64,000 bases of DNA from Flavobacterium limi (GCF_010645075.1 NZ_JAADZV010000004.1:310001-374000), one strand, 5' to 3'; counted from the first letter of the stretch, positions 8,281-17,505 are shown. The notes: generated by a model not told the origin, from the sequence alone. Program-made: numbers and translations.

Positions 8281-9558
8281 TTAAAACTGATGTACTTTTT
8301 TAGAAATCACTAAAAAGGAAACTAAAGAAACAAAAGCCGCAATTGTGAGATAAAAACCAACATAATTCAAACCATACGTACTTGCCAGCCAAATGGCAAT
8401 CATCGGTGCAAAAGCGGCACCTAAAATCCCTGCCAGATTAAACGTCAAGGAAGCACCGGAATAACGAACAGTCGTAGGAAACAACTCTGATAAAAATGTT
8501 CCTAGTGGTCCATAAGTAAAGCCCATCAAAGACATTCCGATACATACAAAAGCTGTTACCAAAAACGGACTTCCGGAATTAAGAAACAACGAAAAGAAAA
8601 ATCCGAAAATGGCAATAGTAATTGTTGTAAAAATTAATATTTTTCTGCGTCCAATTTTATCTGCAACCAAAGCTGAAATCGGAATAAAAATAGCAAAAAA
8701 CAGTACCGAAAACAGTTGGATCAATAAAGCATCTCTTTTGACATAACCTAAATCTGAAGTAACCCAGCTCAAAGTAAATACTGTCATAAGATAAAATACC
8801 AAAAATGTAGTTACTGCTGCCAATGTTCCAAAAATCAATTGATTTTTATAAGATTTAATCAAAGTTAAAAATGGTACTTTGACTTCTTCGTGCGCGTTTT
8901 TAGAATTTTCAAAGGATGGCGTTTCTGAGATTTTAGTCCGGATATAAAAACCAACTATAACCAATAGCGAACTAGCGATAAAAGGAATTCTCCAGCCATA
9001 ATTCATGAAATCTTCATTGCTCATTGAATCCGTCAGCAACAAGAAAGTCCCTCCTGAAAGCAGTAATCCAATTGGCGCTCCCAATTGCGGAAACATTCCG
9101 TACCAGGCACGTTTATGTGGTGGTGCATTTTCAATGGCTAATAAAACAGCTCCTCCCCACTCTCCTCCTAAACCAACACCTTGTCCGAATCTACAAAGCA
9201 TCAATAATAGTGGTGCGGCAACTCCAATACTGGCATAACCAGGCAAAAATCCTATTGTAACGGTAGAAATGCCCATAGTTAATAAGGCTGCAACTAAGGT
9301 AAATTTTCGACCGATTTTATCTCCATAATGTCCAAAAAAAGCAGAACCTAACGGACGTGATAAAAAGGCTATTGAAAAAGTAGCTAATGATTCTAAAGTT
9401 GCCATGGTAGCATCTGAACCGGGAAAAAATAATTGAGGAAAAACCAATACTGCTGCATTGGCATAAATATAAAAATCAAAAAATTCAATTGTGGTACCAA
9501 TAAGGCTTCCAAACAGAACATGTTTTAAGGAGTTCTTTTGATTGGGGTTACTTTTCAT
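8281..9558 (-). CDS. MFS metabolite:H+ symporter (ProP/ShiA type)
   Basis: A 425-residue integral membrane protein with about 12 hydrophobic segments. It carries the family signatures GDKIGRKFTLV after helix 2 and GGEWGGAVLLAIENAP, followed by a basic loop, in the first half; a second DKIGRRKIL copy starts the C-terminal half. These mark the metabolite:H+ symporter branch of the major facilitator family, whose substrates include proline/betaine, shikimate, citrate and alpha-ketoglutarate. The substrate here cannot be told. I took the ATG at 9558 (MKSNPNQKN); a non-ATG start 10 codons upstream would add a sequence unlike the family. It is a single-gene unit with its own terminator. Confidence 0.85.
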   Translation of the reverse strand: MKSNPNQKNSLKHVLFGSLIGTTIEFFDFYIYANAAVLVFPQLFFPGSDATMATLESLATFSIAFLSRPLGSAFFGHYGDKIGRKFTLVAALLTMGISTVTIGFLPGYASIGVAAPLLLMLCRFGQGVGLGGEWGGAVLLAIENAPPHKRAWYGMFPQLGAPIGLLLSGGTFLLLTDSMSNEDFMNYGWRIPFIASSLLVIVGFYIRTKISETPSFENSKNAHEEVKVPFLTLIKSYKNQLIFGTLAAVTTFLVFYLMTVFTLSWVTSDLGYVKRDALLIQLFSVLFFAIFIPISALVADKIGRRKILIFTTITIAIFGFFFSLFLNSGSPFLVTAFVCIGMSLMGFTYGPLGTFLSELFPTTVRYSGASLTFNLAGILGAAFAPMIAIWLASTYGLNYVGFYLTIAAFVSLVSFLVISKKVHQF

Positions 9559-9820
9559 ATGACTGTAATATAACTTTTTTACCTGCAAAAATAAAGTTTC
9601 ATTGTCAATAATTCAGTTTTAGAAAAATTAGTTTCACAACACTCGCATTTTTTAACAAATTTTATAAATTTTCAATGTTACACAACTTCTCAAAAACTAA
9701 AAACCTGATTACAAAGTTTTTAAACCAAAAAATAAAAATCAAATCATAAGCAATCGTTAAAACCATTTTTAACTGTATATTTTCATTAAATTTACAGCTG
9801 TCAAAAATAAATTCAAAATT

Positions 9821-11410
9821 ATGCCAACCGACTGTATCAGCTATCAAAACTCAGGGTATTTCTCTAAATTGATGCAAGACTATTTAGATCAGAAACCAGA
9901 ATTAAAATCGCTGTACAATCACTTTCCGTCACTTGAAAATTTCGAAAAACAAATCATTGAAAAGCAATCAAATTTTAATAATGTCAACCGGGTTCCTTTA
10001 GTTAAAACCTTGAAAAAACAATATCAGAATATTGAAATTTCTGATTTGACCAGACAAAATCTTGAACTTTTAGCACTCGAAAATACATTTACAATTACCA
10101 CCGGACATCAATTAAATTTATTCAGCGGTCCATTATATTTCCTTTATAAAATTATTTCAGCCATTAATCTTACCAAAGAATTAAAATCGAAATATCCATC
10201 GAATAATTTTGTTCCGATTTACTGGATGGCCACGGAAGATCATGATTTTGAAGAGATCAATTATTTTAATTTTAAAGGAAAAAAATTTCGTTGGAACAAA
10301 GAAAGTACAGGTCCTGTTGGAAGACTTTCAACGGAAGGTTTAGCCGAATTTCTGGAAATTTATGCTTTGGAATTAGGATCAAGCACCAACGCAAATACAC
10401 TAAAAAAACTTTTTGAAGATGCTTACCTAAAACATGATAATCTTGCTAATGCGACACGTTTTTTAGCCAATAGTCTATTTGCTTCTCAAGGCTTGGTTAT
10501 CATTGATGCAGATGATGCCGACCTGAAACAAGCTTTTATTCCGTATGCAAAAGAAGAATTAGTAAAGCAGACTTCGTTTAAAACGGTACAGGAAACAATC
10601 GAAAAACTGACCGATTATAGTGTTCAGGTAAATCCGCGTGAGATTAATTTGTTTTATATTGAAGACAACTTGCGTGAGAGAATCATATTTGAGAAAGAAC
10701 GATACTTTATAAACAATACGAAAATTTCATTTTCTAAAGAAGAAATTTTCTCTGAACTGGAAAACAATCCTGAAAAATTCAGTCCAAATGTAATTATGCG
10801 TCCGTTGTATCAGGAAATTATCTTACCTAATTTATGCTACATTGGCGGAGGCGGAGAAATTGCGTACTGGCTGGAATTGAAATCATTTTTTGATGCCGTA
10901 AATATAACTTTCCCAATACTTTTAGTTCGTAATTCGGTACTTCTGGCAACCGAAAAGCAGGTTAAAAAAGCAGATCAGCTGCATTTAAACTGGAAAGACC
11001 TATTTACAAAACAGGAAGATTTATTAAACACTGTAACACATAAAATCTCAGCTTTTCCGATTGATTTATCGGCTCAAAAAGAAATTCTGAAAACCCAGTT
11101 CCAATATATCTATGAATTAGCAGATCAAACCGATAAATCTTTTTCAGGTGCAGTAAAAGCACAAGAAATTAAACAGACAAAAGGTCTTGAAAACCTTGAA
11201 AAACGCCTGCTTAAAGCACAAAAAAGAAAACTGCAGGATCAATTAGAAAGAGTTACTGATTTGCAGTGTGAATTGTTTCCAAATAACAGTTTGCAGGAAC
11301 GTCAGGCAAATTTCTCTGAATTTTATTTAGAAAAAGGCGAACAATTAATTCCATTATTAACTCAAAAATTAAGACCTTTAGAAACTAATTTTTCAATTAT
11401 TACAATATAA
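9821..11410 (+). CDS. bshC: BshC, putative cysteine-adding enzyme of bacillithiol synthesis
   Basis: A 529-residue protein of full BshC length. A Rossmann-like core holds TTGHQLNLFSGPLYFLYK at residues 93-110 and ATEDHDFEEINYF near 135-147. A long helical, probably coiled-coil section (about residues 445-490, QTKGLENLEKRLLKAQKRKL) precedes the end. BshC is thought to add cysteine to glucosaminyl-malate in the last step of bacillithiol synthesis. No bshA or bshB is in the window, so the rest of the pathway must be elsewhere. The gene stands alone, followed at 116 bp by an unrelated membrane-protein gene. Confidence 0.93.
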   Translation: MPTDCISYQNSGYFSKLMQDYLDQKPELKSLYNHFPSLENFEKQIIEKQSNFNNVNRVPLVKTLKKQYQNIEISDLTRQNLELLALENTFTITTGHQLNLFSGPLYFLYKIISAINLTKELKSKYPSNNFVPIYWMATEDHDFEEINYFNFKGKKFRWNKESTGPVGRLSTEGLAEFLEIYALELGSSTNANTLKKLFEDAYLKHDNLANATRFLANSLFASQGLVIIDADDADLKQAFIPYAKEELVKQTSFKTVQETIEKLTDYSVQVNPREINLFYIEDNLRERIIFEKERYFINNTKISFSKEEIFSELENNPEKFSPNVIMRPLYQEIILPNLCYIGGGGEIAYWLELKSFFDAVNITFPILLVRNSVLLATEKQVKKADQLHLNWKDLFTKQEDLLNTVTHKISAFPIDLSAQKEILKTQFQYIYELADQTDKSFSGAVKAQEIKQTKGLENLEKRLLKAQKRKLQDQLERVTDLQCELFPNNSLQERQANFSEFYLEKGEQLIPLLTQKLRPLETNFSIITI

Positions 11411-11526
11411 TTACGTACGAAATACAACAATAATTCAGAATAAAATAACCACTCCGTTCTCGATTATTGTTTTCAAACCAAATAGCGATTTTTAAAATAA
11501 TTAATTAACCAATTTACCCAAAACAA

Positions 11527-12798
11527 ATGGTAAAAGAACGCTTAATTTCGCTAGATGTCTTTCGTGGACTCACTATTTTATTAATGACTATTGTCAACAA
11601 TCCCGGAGACTGGGGCAACGTTTATCCATCACTACTGCACGCCGACTGGCACGGATGCACACCAACCGATTTGGTATTTCCTTTTTTTGTTTTTATTATG
11701 GGAGTTGCAGTTCCGCTTGCAATGCCTGAGAAATTTTATGACGGAACAACGTTCAATAAAATTTTAGTCCGCTCGCTTCGAATGTTATGTCTGGGAATTT
11801 TCTTCAATTTTTTTAGCAAAATTCAATTATTTGGGCTCGACGGGATTCCGCTTCTTATTGGAAGATTAGCCATTACAATTGCTGTTGGCTATGCTTTAAT
11901 GGGAAGTTTTAGTTCTAAAGTCAAAAACATTTTAGCTTTTTCGATTCTGTTCATTTATCTGGTTCTGGCTTACAGTGGTATCGAAGCATATCATGATGTA
12001 AGGCTTCCTGGAGTTTTACAACGAATTGCCATTGTATATTTCGTAGTCTCACTTTTATATTTAAAAACGACTCAAAAAACGCAAATTATAACCGGAGCAG
12101 TTTTACTATTAGGATATTGGGGGATAATGACACTGATTCCCGTTCCAGGCATAGGAGAAGCAAATCTTGAAAAAGGAACCAATCTGGCTTCCTGGCTTGA
12201 CAGTATTTTGCTAAAAGATCATATGTACAGCGGAACTGTCACATGGGATCCGGAAGGAATTTTAAGCACTATTCCATCTATCGTAAACGGAATTATCGGA
12301 TTGTTAATCGGCCAGTTTTTACAAAGTGACAACCCTAAAACAAAAAAAGGGCTAAAAATGGGCCAGATTGGCGCTTTATTAATCGTTTCAGGATTAATTT
12401 GGGATTTGGTTTTTCCAATCAACAAATCGCTTTGGACAAGCAGTTATGTTCTATTTACAACAGGATTAGCAACCGTATTTTTCACCATCTTATATTATCT
12501 GATTGATATTGCAGGTTATAAAAAAGGGTTTAAACCCTTCCTGATCTGGGGAGTAAACCCAATGATTGTATTTTTCAGCTCTCAGATTATCCCGCAGGCT
12601 TTAGTAATGATTCAGTTTCAAAATCCAAAAAATCCCGAAGAGCAGACCAACCTTTTAGACTTTTTATATCGTTTTTGGATTGCGCCGTTTTTCAACGACC
12701 CTAAAGCAGCTTCATTGGGAGGTGCATTAGTGTACGTTTGTATCTGGACATTTATTTTGTGGATATTCTACAGAAATAAATTAATATTTAAAGTTTAA
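11527..12798 (+). CDS. HGSNAT/NagX-like membrane acyltransferase (DUF5009-type)
   Basis: A 423-residue polytopic membrane protein with about ten hydrophobic helices. The N-terminus RLISLDVFRGLTILLM, the loop LHADWHGCTPTDLVFPFFVFIMG (His38 and His42) and PGVLQRIAIVYF are typical of the family related to heparan-alpha-glucosaminide N-acetyltransferase. That family passes acetyl groups across a membrane to an amino sugar through a conserved histidine. In bacteria it is often tied to glycan degradation, but no such cluster is present here. A strong terminator follows directly. The transferase function is inferred from family resemblance. Confidence 0.8.
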   Translation: MVKERLISLDVFRGLTILLMTIVNNPGDWGNVYPSLLHADWHGCTPTDLVFPFFVFIMGVAVPLAMPEKFYDGTTFNKILVRSLRMLCLGIFFNFFSKIQLFGLDGIPLLIGRLAITIAVGYALMGSFSSKVKNILAFSILFIYLVLAYSGIEAYHDVRLPGVLQRIAIVYFVVSLLYLKTTQKTQIITGAVLLLGYWGIMTLIPVPGIGEANLEKGTNLASWLDSILLKDHMYSGTVTWDPEGILSTIPSIVNGIIGLLIGQFLQSDNPKTKKGLKMGQIGALLIVSGLIWDLVFPINKSLWTSSYVLFTTGLATVFFTILYYLIDIAGYKKGFKPFLIWGVNPMIVFFSSQIIPQALVMIQFQNPKNPEEQTNLLDFLYRFWIAPFFNDPKAASLGGALVYVCIWTFILWIFYRNKLIFKV

Positions 12799-12816
12799 AA
12801 ATTTCTACGTATTTAT

Positions 12817-12847
12817 AGAGACGCACTATTGTGCGTCTCTTTTTTTG
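12817..12847 (+). terminator. intrinsic terminator
   Basis: A perfect 10-bp stem AGAGACGCAC / GTGCGTCTCT with a TATT loop, followed by a T-run, ends the acyltransferase-like gene. Confidence 0.92.
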
Positions 12848-12941
12848 CATCAACAATCATGATTTATATTTTCATTATTCAAAACACCATTCTAACCTAT
12901 TTTAATTATGAATTTATTAAAATCAATTCGCAAAAAAGTTC

Positions 12942-12949
12942 TATTTTTG
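12942..12949 (+). promoter_or_regulatory. ndk promoter -7 box
   Basis: TATTTTTG fits the Bacteroidota -7 consensus TAnnTTTG exactly and lies 24 bases before the ndk ATG. No clear TTTG -33 box is seen at the right spacing. Confidence 0.6.
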
Positions 12950-12973
12950 CACCAAATTTAAAAAACACAAAAA

Positions 12974-13393
12974 ATGGCTACAAATAGAACTTTTACCATG
13001 ATTAAGCCTGATGCAGTTGCAAACGGACATATCGGAAATATCCTGGCAATGATTACAAACGGGGGTTTCAAAATCGTTTCATTAAAATTAACTCAACTGA
13101 CTGTAGCTGATGCAAAAGCATTTTATGCAGTTCACGCAGAAAGACCTTTCTACGGAGAATTGGTAGAATTCATGTCACGCGGACCAATCGTTGCTGCTAT
13201 TTTAGAAAAAGACAACGCTGTAGAAGATTTCAGAACATTAATTGGAGCTACAAACCCTGCTGAAGCTGCTGAAGGAACTATCCGTAAAGCATACGCAACT
13301 TCTATCGGAGAAAATGCAGTTCACGGATCTGACAGTGACGAAAACGCTGCAATCGAAGGTGCGTTTCACTTTGCAGGAAGAGAGCAGTTTTAA
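12974..13393 (+). CDS. ndk: nucleoside diphosphate kinase
   Basis: A 139-residue protein with the standard Ndk fold. It starts [11 protein letters not shown], and the catalytic, transiently phosphorylated histidine is His117 in ENAVHGSDS. It transfers the gamma-phosphate of ATP to nucleoside diphosphates and balances NTP and dNTP pools in the cytoplasm. Length and all visible motifs are normal. The gene is a single unit with a clear -7 box upstream. A very strong hairpin terminator nested in a 28-bp inverted repeat follows the stop. Confidence 0.97.
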   Translation: MATNRTFTMIKPDAVANGHIGNILAMITNGGFKIVSLKLTQLTVADAKAFYAVHAERPFYGELVEFMSRGPIVAAILEKDNAVEDFRTLIGATNPAEAAEGTIRKAYATSIGENAVHGSDSDENAAIEGAFHFAGREQF

Positions 13394-13534
13394 TTTTAGA
13401 CAACTTAGATTATTGGATTTTCAGACATGTTTAGATTCCTTAAAATCTTACAAAAGGAAACCCACTTCAATGAAGTGGGTTTCCTTTTTTTAACCACTAT
13501 TTTTTCAATCCAATAATCTAAGTTGTCTAAAATT
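13392..13534. repeat. perfect 28-bp inverted repeat flanking the ndk terminator
   Basis: Bases 13392-13419 are the exact reverse complement of 13507-13534, starting directly before the ndk stop region. The 87-bp interior contains a second, independent perfect hairpin (13452-13488). The arms are ordinary AT-rich sequence with no target-site duplication that I can see. Confidence 0.85.
13452..13490. terminator. bidirectional terminator between ndk and the DciA-like gene
   Basis: A near-continuous 17-18-bp stem (AAAAGGAAACCCACTTCA / TGAAGTGGGTTTCCTTTT) has T-runs in both directions and lies between two convergent genes. Confidence 0.9.
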
Positions 13535-13543
13535 CCAAGAAGT

Positions 13544-13840
13544 CTATCGTAAAACTACATCCTTCACCACCTCACGTCCCAACTCTTCATTAATCATTTT
13601 AACGATTTTAGACTTTCCATGGCTCAATTCTTCACGTAAAACAGCTGATCCCAGTTCAACGTACAGTGTACTGCCTTTTAAAACAACATTCTTAGTGTAC
13701 GTATTCACACCGCTTCCCATTAATTCTTTCCAGGCATCACGAACATCAATCTGATCCATTCCGGGCTGTAACTTATTCACCTGAATGATCTGTTGTAAAA
13801 CAGCCCCAATCGTACTTTCGCTATTTAACCTCTTTGCCAT
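13544..13840 (-). CDS. DUF721 / DciA-like protein
   Basis: A 98-residue cytoplasmic protein of the DUF721 family (LQQIIQVNKLQPGMDQIDVRDAWKEL, then SALRE-like VGSAVLREEL; the C-terminus is basic and KH-like). In other bacteria DciA loads the replicative helicase, and this short form is the usual Bacteroidota version. Its start overlaps the end of the upstream lipoprotein gene by 20 bp, so the two are co-transcribed. A helicase-loading role is known for the family, not shown here. Confidence 0.8.
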   Translation of the reverse strand: MAKRLNSESTIGAVLQQIIQVNKLQPGMDQIDVRDAWKELMGSGVNTYTKNVVLKGSTLYVELGSAVLREELSHGKSKIVKMINEELGREVVKDVVLR

Positions 13841-14261
13841 CTTTTAATAAATTTACTGGTCCTGATTTTTTATAATGATACTCTTTATCCTGATTATTTT
13901 TCACGACAAAAGTCTCTTCCGAAAGCGAAATCAATTCCTCACTCCACTTTGCATAATCCGTTTTATAGTCCAGAAACGTTCCTTTGTCTGTAATTCGAAC
14001 CGAAACATTTTCAAAAGTATCAGTTGTTAAAAAAGTACCGTCCAGCTGCGCCATTACTTTTGTCCGGGTACCTTTTAAGCCTTTAAACTGAAAATAATCA
14101 AAATTCTCATTCATTCCGTAAGCCTTTTCTTCTCCTTTATCAAAAACCACTTTTTCAATTTCCCAATAACCATTCAGTTTTGCAATATCTGCCGGTTTTA
14201 TTTCCTGTTTGCAGCTCACAAAAAAAAGCGATAAAACCAAAATCATAAAGGTGTTTTTCAT
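13821..14261 (-). CDS. small lipoprotein, lipocalin-like
   Basis: A 146-residue protein with a signal peptide and lipobox (FFVSC, Cys17), so it should be lipid-anchored in an envelope membrane. The mature part starts with ADIAKLNGYWEIEKVVF and alternates short beta strands (FDYFQFKGLKGTRTKV, GTFLTTDTF, EETFVVKNN), as in small lipocalin-like or copper-resistance-like barrels common in flavobacteria. I do not recognise a specific function. It overlaps the start of the DciA-like gene, and the REP-like element at 14279-14353 lies just upstream. Confidence 0.7.
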   Translation of the reverse strand: MKNTFMILVLSLFFVSCKQEIKPADIAKLNGYWEIEKVVFDKGEEKAYGMNENFDYFQFKGLKGTRTKVMAQLDGTFLTTDTFENVSVRITDKGTFLDYKTDYAKWSEELISLSEETFVVKNNQDKEYHYKKSGPVNLLKDGKEVK

Positions 14262-14278
14262 ATTGTATTATTTATAAG

Positions 14279-14353
14279 AAGCTGTTTCCTGCTGTACGCT
14301 GTATCTTTTATGGCAAACCCTGCCATAAAAGGATGCCGCTTCCATCAGGGCTA
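14279..14353 (+). repeat. REP-like hairpin element, copy A
   Basis: A 75-bp intergenic element whose inner stem is perfect over 11 bp (CTTTTATGGCA 14305-14315 / TGCCATAAAAG 14321-14331). It is flanked by TTCCTGCTGTACGCTGTAT on the left and GGATGCCGCTTCCATC then AGGGCTA on the right. It shares this frame with copies B (17433-17505) and C (59813-59888). Confidence 0.8.
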
Positions 14354-14487
14354 GGACTTCGGTATTCAAAAGAAATTTTATTGGCTACAAAGATAATCTT
14401 ATAAGATGAAAAAGAAATTAAAATCAGGAAAACACATTAAACTATTTTACATATTTTTGGTCAAATCCCAAACCAAAAACATAAACC

Positions 14488-15552
14488 ATGACCAAAACAA
14501 TTTTCAAAATCCTGATTCTGCTATCCTTCGTTAGTTGCAGTAAAGAAGACAACAATTCTCAGACCACTCCAACACAAACCATGTACTTTCCTCCCATAAC
14601 CGGAAATACCTGGGAGACAACATCAATTTCAGACCTAAAATGGAATCAGAATGCTGTTCAGCCTCTTTTAGATTATTTAGAACTCAAAAATTCTAAATCA
14701 TTCATCATATTAGTAAATGGCCGGATCGCTTTAGAAAATTACTTCGGCGACCATTCTGCAACTAAGCCCTGGTATTGGGCAAGTGCAGGAAAAACGCTAA
14801 CTGCTACCGTTACTGGAATTGCTCAGCAGGAAGGCTTACTCAGCATCAATGACAAAGTTTCTAAATATCTTGGTACCAACTGGACAAGCGAAACACTTGC
14901 CAAAGAGAATTTAATTACCTGCAAACATCTGCTAACAATGACATCAGGTCTTGATGACAGCACAGACGATGTTGATCCGGCCGATCTAATTTACAAAGCC
15001 GATGCAGGTACACGCTGGGCGTATCATAATGTATATGTAAAACTGCAGGATGTTGTTGCAGCCGCTAGCGGACAAAACTGGTCAACCTATTTCAATACAA
15101 AATTAAGAGATAAAATCGGAATGACTGGCACCTGGGTTCAGATAGACGTAAACAGCGTTTATACAAGCAACACCAGAAGCATGGCACGCTTTGGCCTATT
15201 GATGTTAAACAAAGGAAAATGGGAAAATACTACAATTTTGAATGAAACTTATTTCAATGAAGCAACTACAACATCTCAAAACATTAATTTGGGATATGGG
15301 TATCTATGGTGGCTAAACGGAAAAGCAAATTATCATTTACCTCAATCACAGCTTATCTTTCAGGGAAGTATAATTCCAACAGCGCCAAACGATATGTTTA
15401 TGGCCTTAGGAAAGAACGATCAAAAAATATATGTAATTCCAAGCAAAAAAATGGTTGTCATCAGAATGGGAGATGCGGCAGATAATGTAAATCTGGCCTT
15501 ATCTGATTTTGACAAGGTTTTGTGGGAGAAGATCAGTGCCTTGTATCAATAA
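14488..15552 (+). CDS. serine hydrolase, class C beta-lactamase-like lipoprotein
   Basis: A 354-residue protein with a lipobox (LSFVSC, Cys17). The nucleophile motif SxxK is Ser99-Ala-Gly-Lys102, and the second motif is Tyr-His-Asn in RWAYHNVYVKL, in place of the usual YSN. These mark the beta-lactamase/D-aminopeptidase/esterase fold. Such lipoproteins are usually periplasmic peptidases or esterases, and resistance cannot be assumed. It is a single-gene unit with no clear terminator before the convergent protease gene 15 bp away. Confidence 0.85.
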   Translation: MTKTIFKILILLSFVSCSKEDNNSQTTPTQTMYFPPITGNTWETTSISDLKWNQNAVQPLLDYLELKNSKSFIILVNGRIALENYFGDHSATKPWYWASAGKTLTATVTGIAQQEGLLSINDKVSKYLGTNWTSETLAKENLITCKHLLTMTSGLDDSTDDVDPADLIYKADAGTRWAYHNVYVKLQDVVAAASGQNWSTYFNTKLRDKIGMTGTWVQIDVNSVYTSNTRSMARFGLLMLNKGKWENTTILNETYFNEATTTSQNINLGYGYLWWLNGKANYHLPQSQLIFQGSIIPTAPNDMFMALGKNDQKIYVIPSKKMVVIRMGDAADNVNLALSDFDKVLWEKISALYQ

Positions 15553-15567
15553 ACACAGAAAAGCAAT

Positions 15568-16179
15568 TTATAGTAATTGCCAGCCTTTACTTTTCAAAAA
15601 GCTTTTGCAATCTCTGCAGAAGCTTTTTTCCTGATCAATAGGATTACCACCCTCAGCATCACGCATCAGACAAGTTTTGATTTTACAATGAGGCAGACCT
15701 GCAGTATGTCCTAATTCATGCAAAACTAATTTATAAAATTGTTCGTTTTTATTTTTACGGGATAATCTAAAATCAGAAACTACACAAGCTTTTCCGGGTT
15801 TATAGCCTAACCCCATTACACCCCAGTCTTTAATTCCGTTTTTGGTTGTACTGATATCAGCATGTGACAATCCCACAATTACAGAATCTACTCCGATATT
15901 ATTTTTAAGATTTTTAATAATGCTATCAGCACGATATCTGTTTCTGGGTTTGTAAAAAGAATTTTCAGGAAAAGAAATATTTTGTCTTAAAACCACATTA
16001 GAATTGATAGCTTTGATTTGTTTAAAAACTTTTTCTGCCTGATTTAGTTTAAAATTACCCAAAGGCTGAATAACAATTACCTTTTGATGATCTGTTCGAA
16101 ATTCTTTATCATCTCTATCGTTTTTCTTGTTTGTACAGGAAAGCAGAATAAACAGCAAGATGACACCATAATATTTCAT
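15568..16179 (-). CDS. archaemetzincin-like metalloprotease lipoprotein
   Basis: A 203-residue protein with a lipobox (FILLSC, Cys15). Its zinc site is HELGHTAGLPHC (His154, Glu155, His158, His164, Cys165), followed by CLM (Cys170, Met172) and CRDC (Cys188, Cys191). That is the archaemetzincin signature (HExxHxxGxxHCx4CxM ... CxxC), a zincin family best known from archaea and vertebrates. Here 15 residues lie between the Met and the CxxC pair. The lipid anchor would place it in the envelope. The substrate is unknown. It lies between a serine hydrolase and a small membrane protein without obvious functional linkage. Confidence 0.85.
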   Translation of the reverse strand: MKYYGVILLFILLSCTNKKNDRDDKEFRTDHQKVIVIQPLGNFKLNQAEKVFKQIKAINSNVVLRQNISFPENSFYKPRNRYRADSIIKNLKNNIGVDSVIVGLSHADISTTKNGIKDWGVMGLGYKPGKACVVSDFRLSRKNKNEQFYKLVLHELGHTAGLPHCKIKTCLMRDAEGGNPIDQEKSFCRDCKSFLKSKGWQLL

Positions 16180-16211
16180 AAAAATATAGAGAAAAGTAAC
16201 TAAAAAAGAGG

Positions 16212-16376
16212 CTATCTTTTTGTCCGGATTCTTTTTAACATACCTGCGAAAAAGAAAGCAAGTCCCAACACTAACAGAACATAATAAAAAGACAAACTTT
16301 TATCTTTTGAAACATTTGCAAAAACAAAACACAGAACACTTGCAAAATAAAATGCAATAGGAGGTATATTTTTCAT
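16212..16376 (-). CDS. 54-residue two-helix membrane protein downstream of ftsY
   Basis: ATG at 16376 opens a 54-codon frame ending in TAG. The peptide has two hydrophobic segments (about residues 7-21 and 30-46) with a short charged loop NVSKDKS between them and a basic tail KRIRTKR, as expected for a small inner-membrane protein. It starts 15 bp after the ftsY stop on the same strand, so it is probably in the same transcript. I recognise no family. Confidence 0.65.
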   Translation of the reverse strand: MKNIPPIAFYFASVLCFVFANVSKDKSLSFYYVLLVLGLAFFFAGMLKRIRTKR

Positions 16377-16391
16377 TTTACATTTAAGAAA

Positions 16392-17345
16392 TTATTTAAA
16401 GAAACTGTCTACAAATTCATATTTATTAAAGACTTGCAAATCTTCAATTCCTTCGCCGACACCAATGTATTTTACCGGAATTTGAAACTGATCTGAAATA
16501 CCAATTACAACACCGCCTTTTGCAGTTCCGTCTAGTTTCGTAACAGCCAGAGAAGTTACTTCAGTCGCTGCTGTAAACTGTTTTGCCTGTTCAAAAGCAT
16601 TTTGACCTGTAGAACCATCTAAAACCAAAAGTACATCATGAGGAGCATCAGTAACAACTTTTTGCATTACACGTTTCACTTTTGAAAGCTCGTTCATCAG
16701 ATTGATTTTATTATGCAGACGTCCTGCAGTGTCAATAATAACTACATCAGCATCCTGGGCAACTGCAGACTGCAAAGTATCGAACGCTACAGAAGCAGGA
16801 TCACTTCCCATATTTTGTCTCACAATTGGAACATCAACACGGTCTGCCCAAACCTGCAGTTGATCGATTGCTGCGGCACGAAACGTATCTGCAGCTCCCA
16901 GAACTACTTTATGTCCGGCTTTTTTAAATTGATAGGCAAGCTTACCAATCGTAGTTGTTTTACCAACTCCGTTTACCCCGACAACCATTAGAACATAAGG
17001 TTTTTTATCTCTCGGTATCTCGAATTCTGTTGCTTCACCTGTATTGGTTTCAGACAATAAAGCCCCGATTTCATCACGAAGAATCTGGTTTAATTCGTCT
17101 GTACCCAGATATTTATCTTCGGCAACACGTTTCTCGATTCTTTCAATGATTTTCAAAGTGGTATTTACTCCAACATCAGAAGCAACAAGAATTTCTTCCA
17201 GATTATCTAATACATCATCATCAACTTTGGATTTTCCGGCTACAGCCTTGCTTAATTTCGAGAAAAAAGATGTTTTAGATTTTTCAAGACCTTTGTCTAA
17301 AGTCTCTTTTTTATCGGTAGAGAATAATTTTTTAAAAAAACTCAT
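16392..17345 (-). CDS. ftsY: FtsY, signal recognition particle receptor
   Basis: A 317-residue SRP GTPase with a short charged N-terminal region and an NG domain. Visible motifs are G1 GVNGVGKTTTIGKLA, then DTFRAAAIDQL, DTAGRLHN and TKLDGTAKGG. It docks ribosome-SRP complexes at the membrane for cotranslational insertion. The acidic A domain of E. coli FtsY is nearly absent, as usual in this phylum. Copy B of the REP-like element lies upstream at 17433-17505. The small membrane protein follows directly. Confidence 0.97.
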   Translation of the reverse strand: MSFFKKLFSTDKKETLDKGLEKSKTSFFSKLSKAVAGKSKVDDDVLDNLEEILVASDVGVNTTLKIIERIEKRVAEDKYLGTDELNQILRDEIGALLSETNTGEATEFEIPRDKKPYVLMVVGVNGVGKTTTIGKLAYQFKKAGHKVVLGAADTFRAAAIDQLQVWADRVDVPIVRQNMGSDPASVAFDTLQSAVAQDADVVIIDTAGRLHNKINLMNELSKVKRVMQKVVTDAPHDVLLVLDGSTGQNAFEQAKQFTAATEVTSLAVTKLDGTAKGGVVIGISDQFQIPVKYIGVGEGIEDLQVFNKYEFVDSFFK

Positions 17346-17432
17346 TTGTTTTGTAGGTTTTAAGATGTTAGGATATCTGATTTTTAGATGATCTGAAATC
17401 CAAATCTTTAAAGAAGACCAATTGATTGTATT

Positions 17433-17505
17433 TAGCCCCGACAGAAACGGTATCCTTTATCTGCCTTCTTTAGGCGGGTAAAGATATAGTGAATGGCGGG
17501 AAACC
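17433..17505 (-). repeat. REP-like hairpin element, copy B
   Basis: Reads on the minus strand as TTTCCCGCCATTCACTATAT, an inner hairpin, then GGATACCGTTTCTGTC and GGGGCTA. The inner stem (17455-17465 with 17473-17483) has a different sequence from copies A and C but still pairs, with two G-U-type wobbles. It lies between ftsY and the DUF4295 terminator. Confidence 0.75.
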
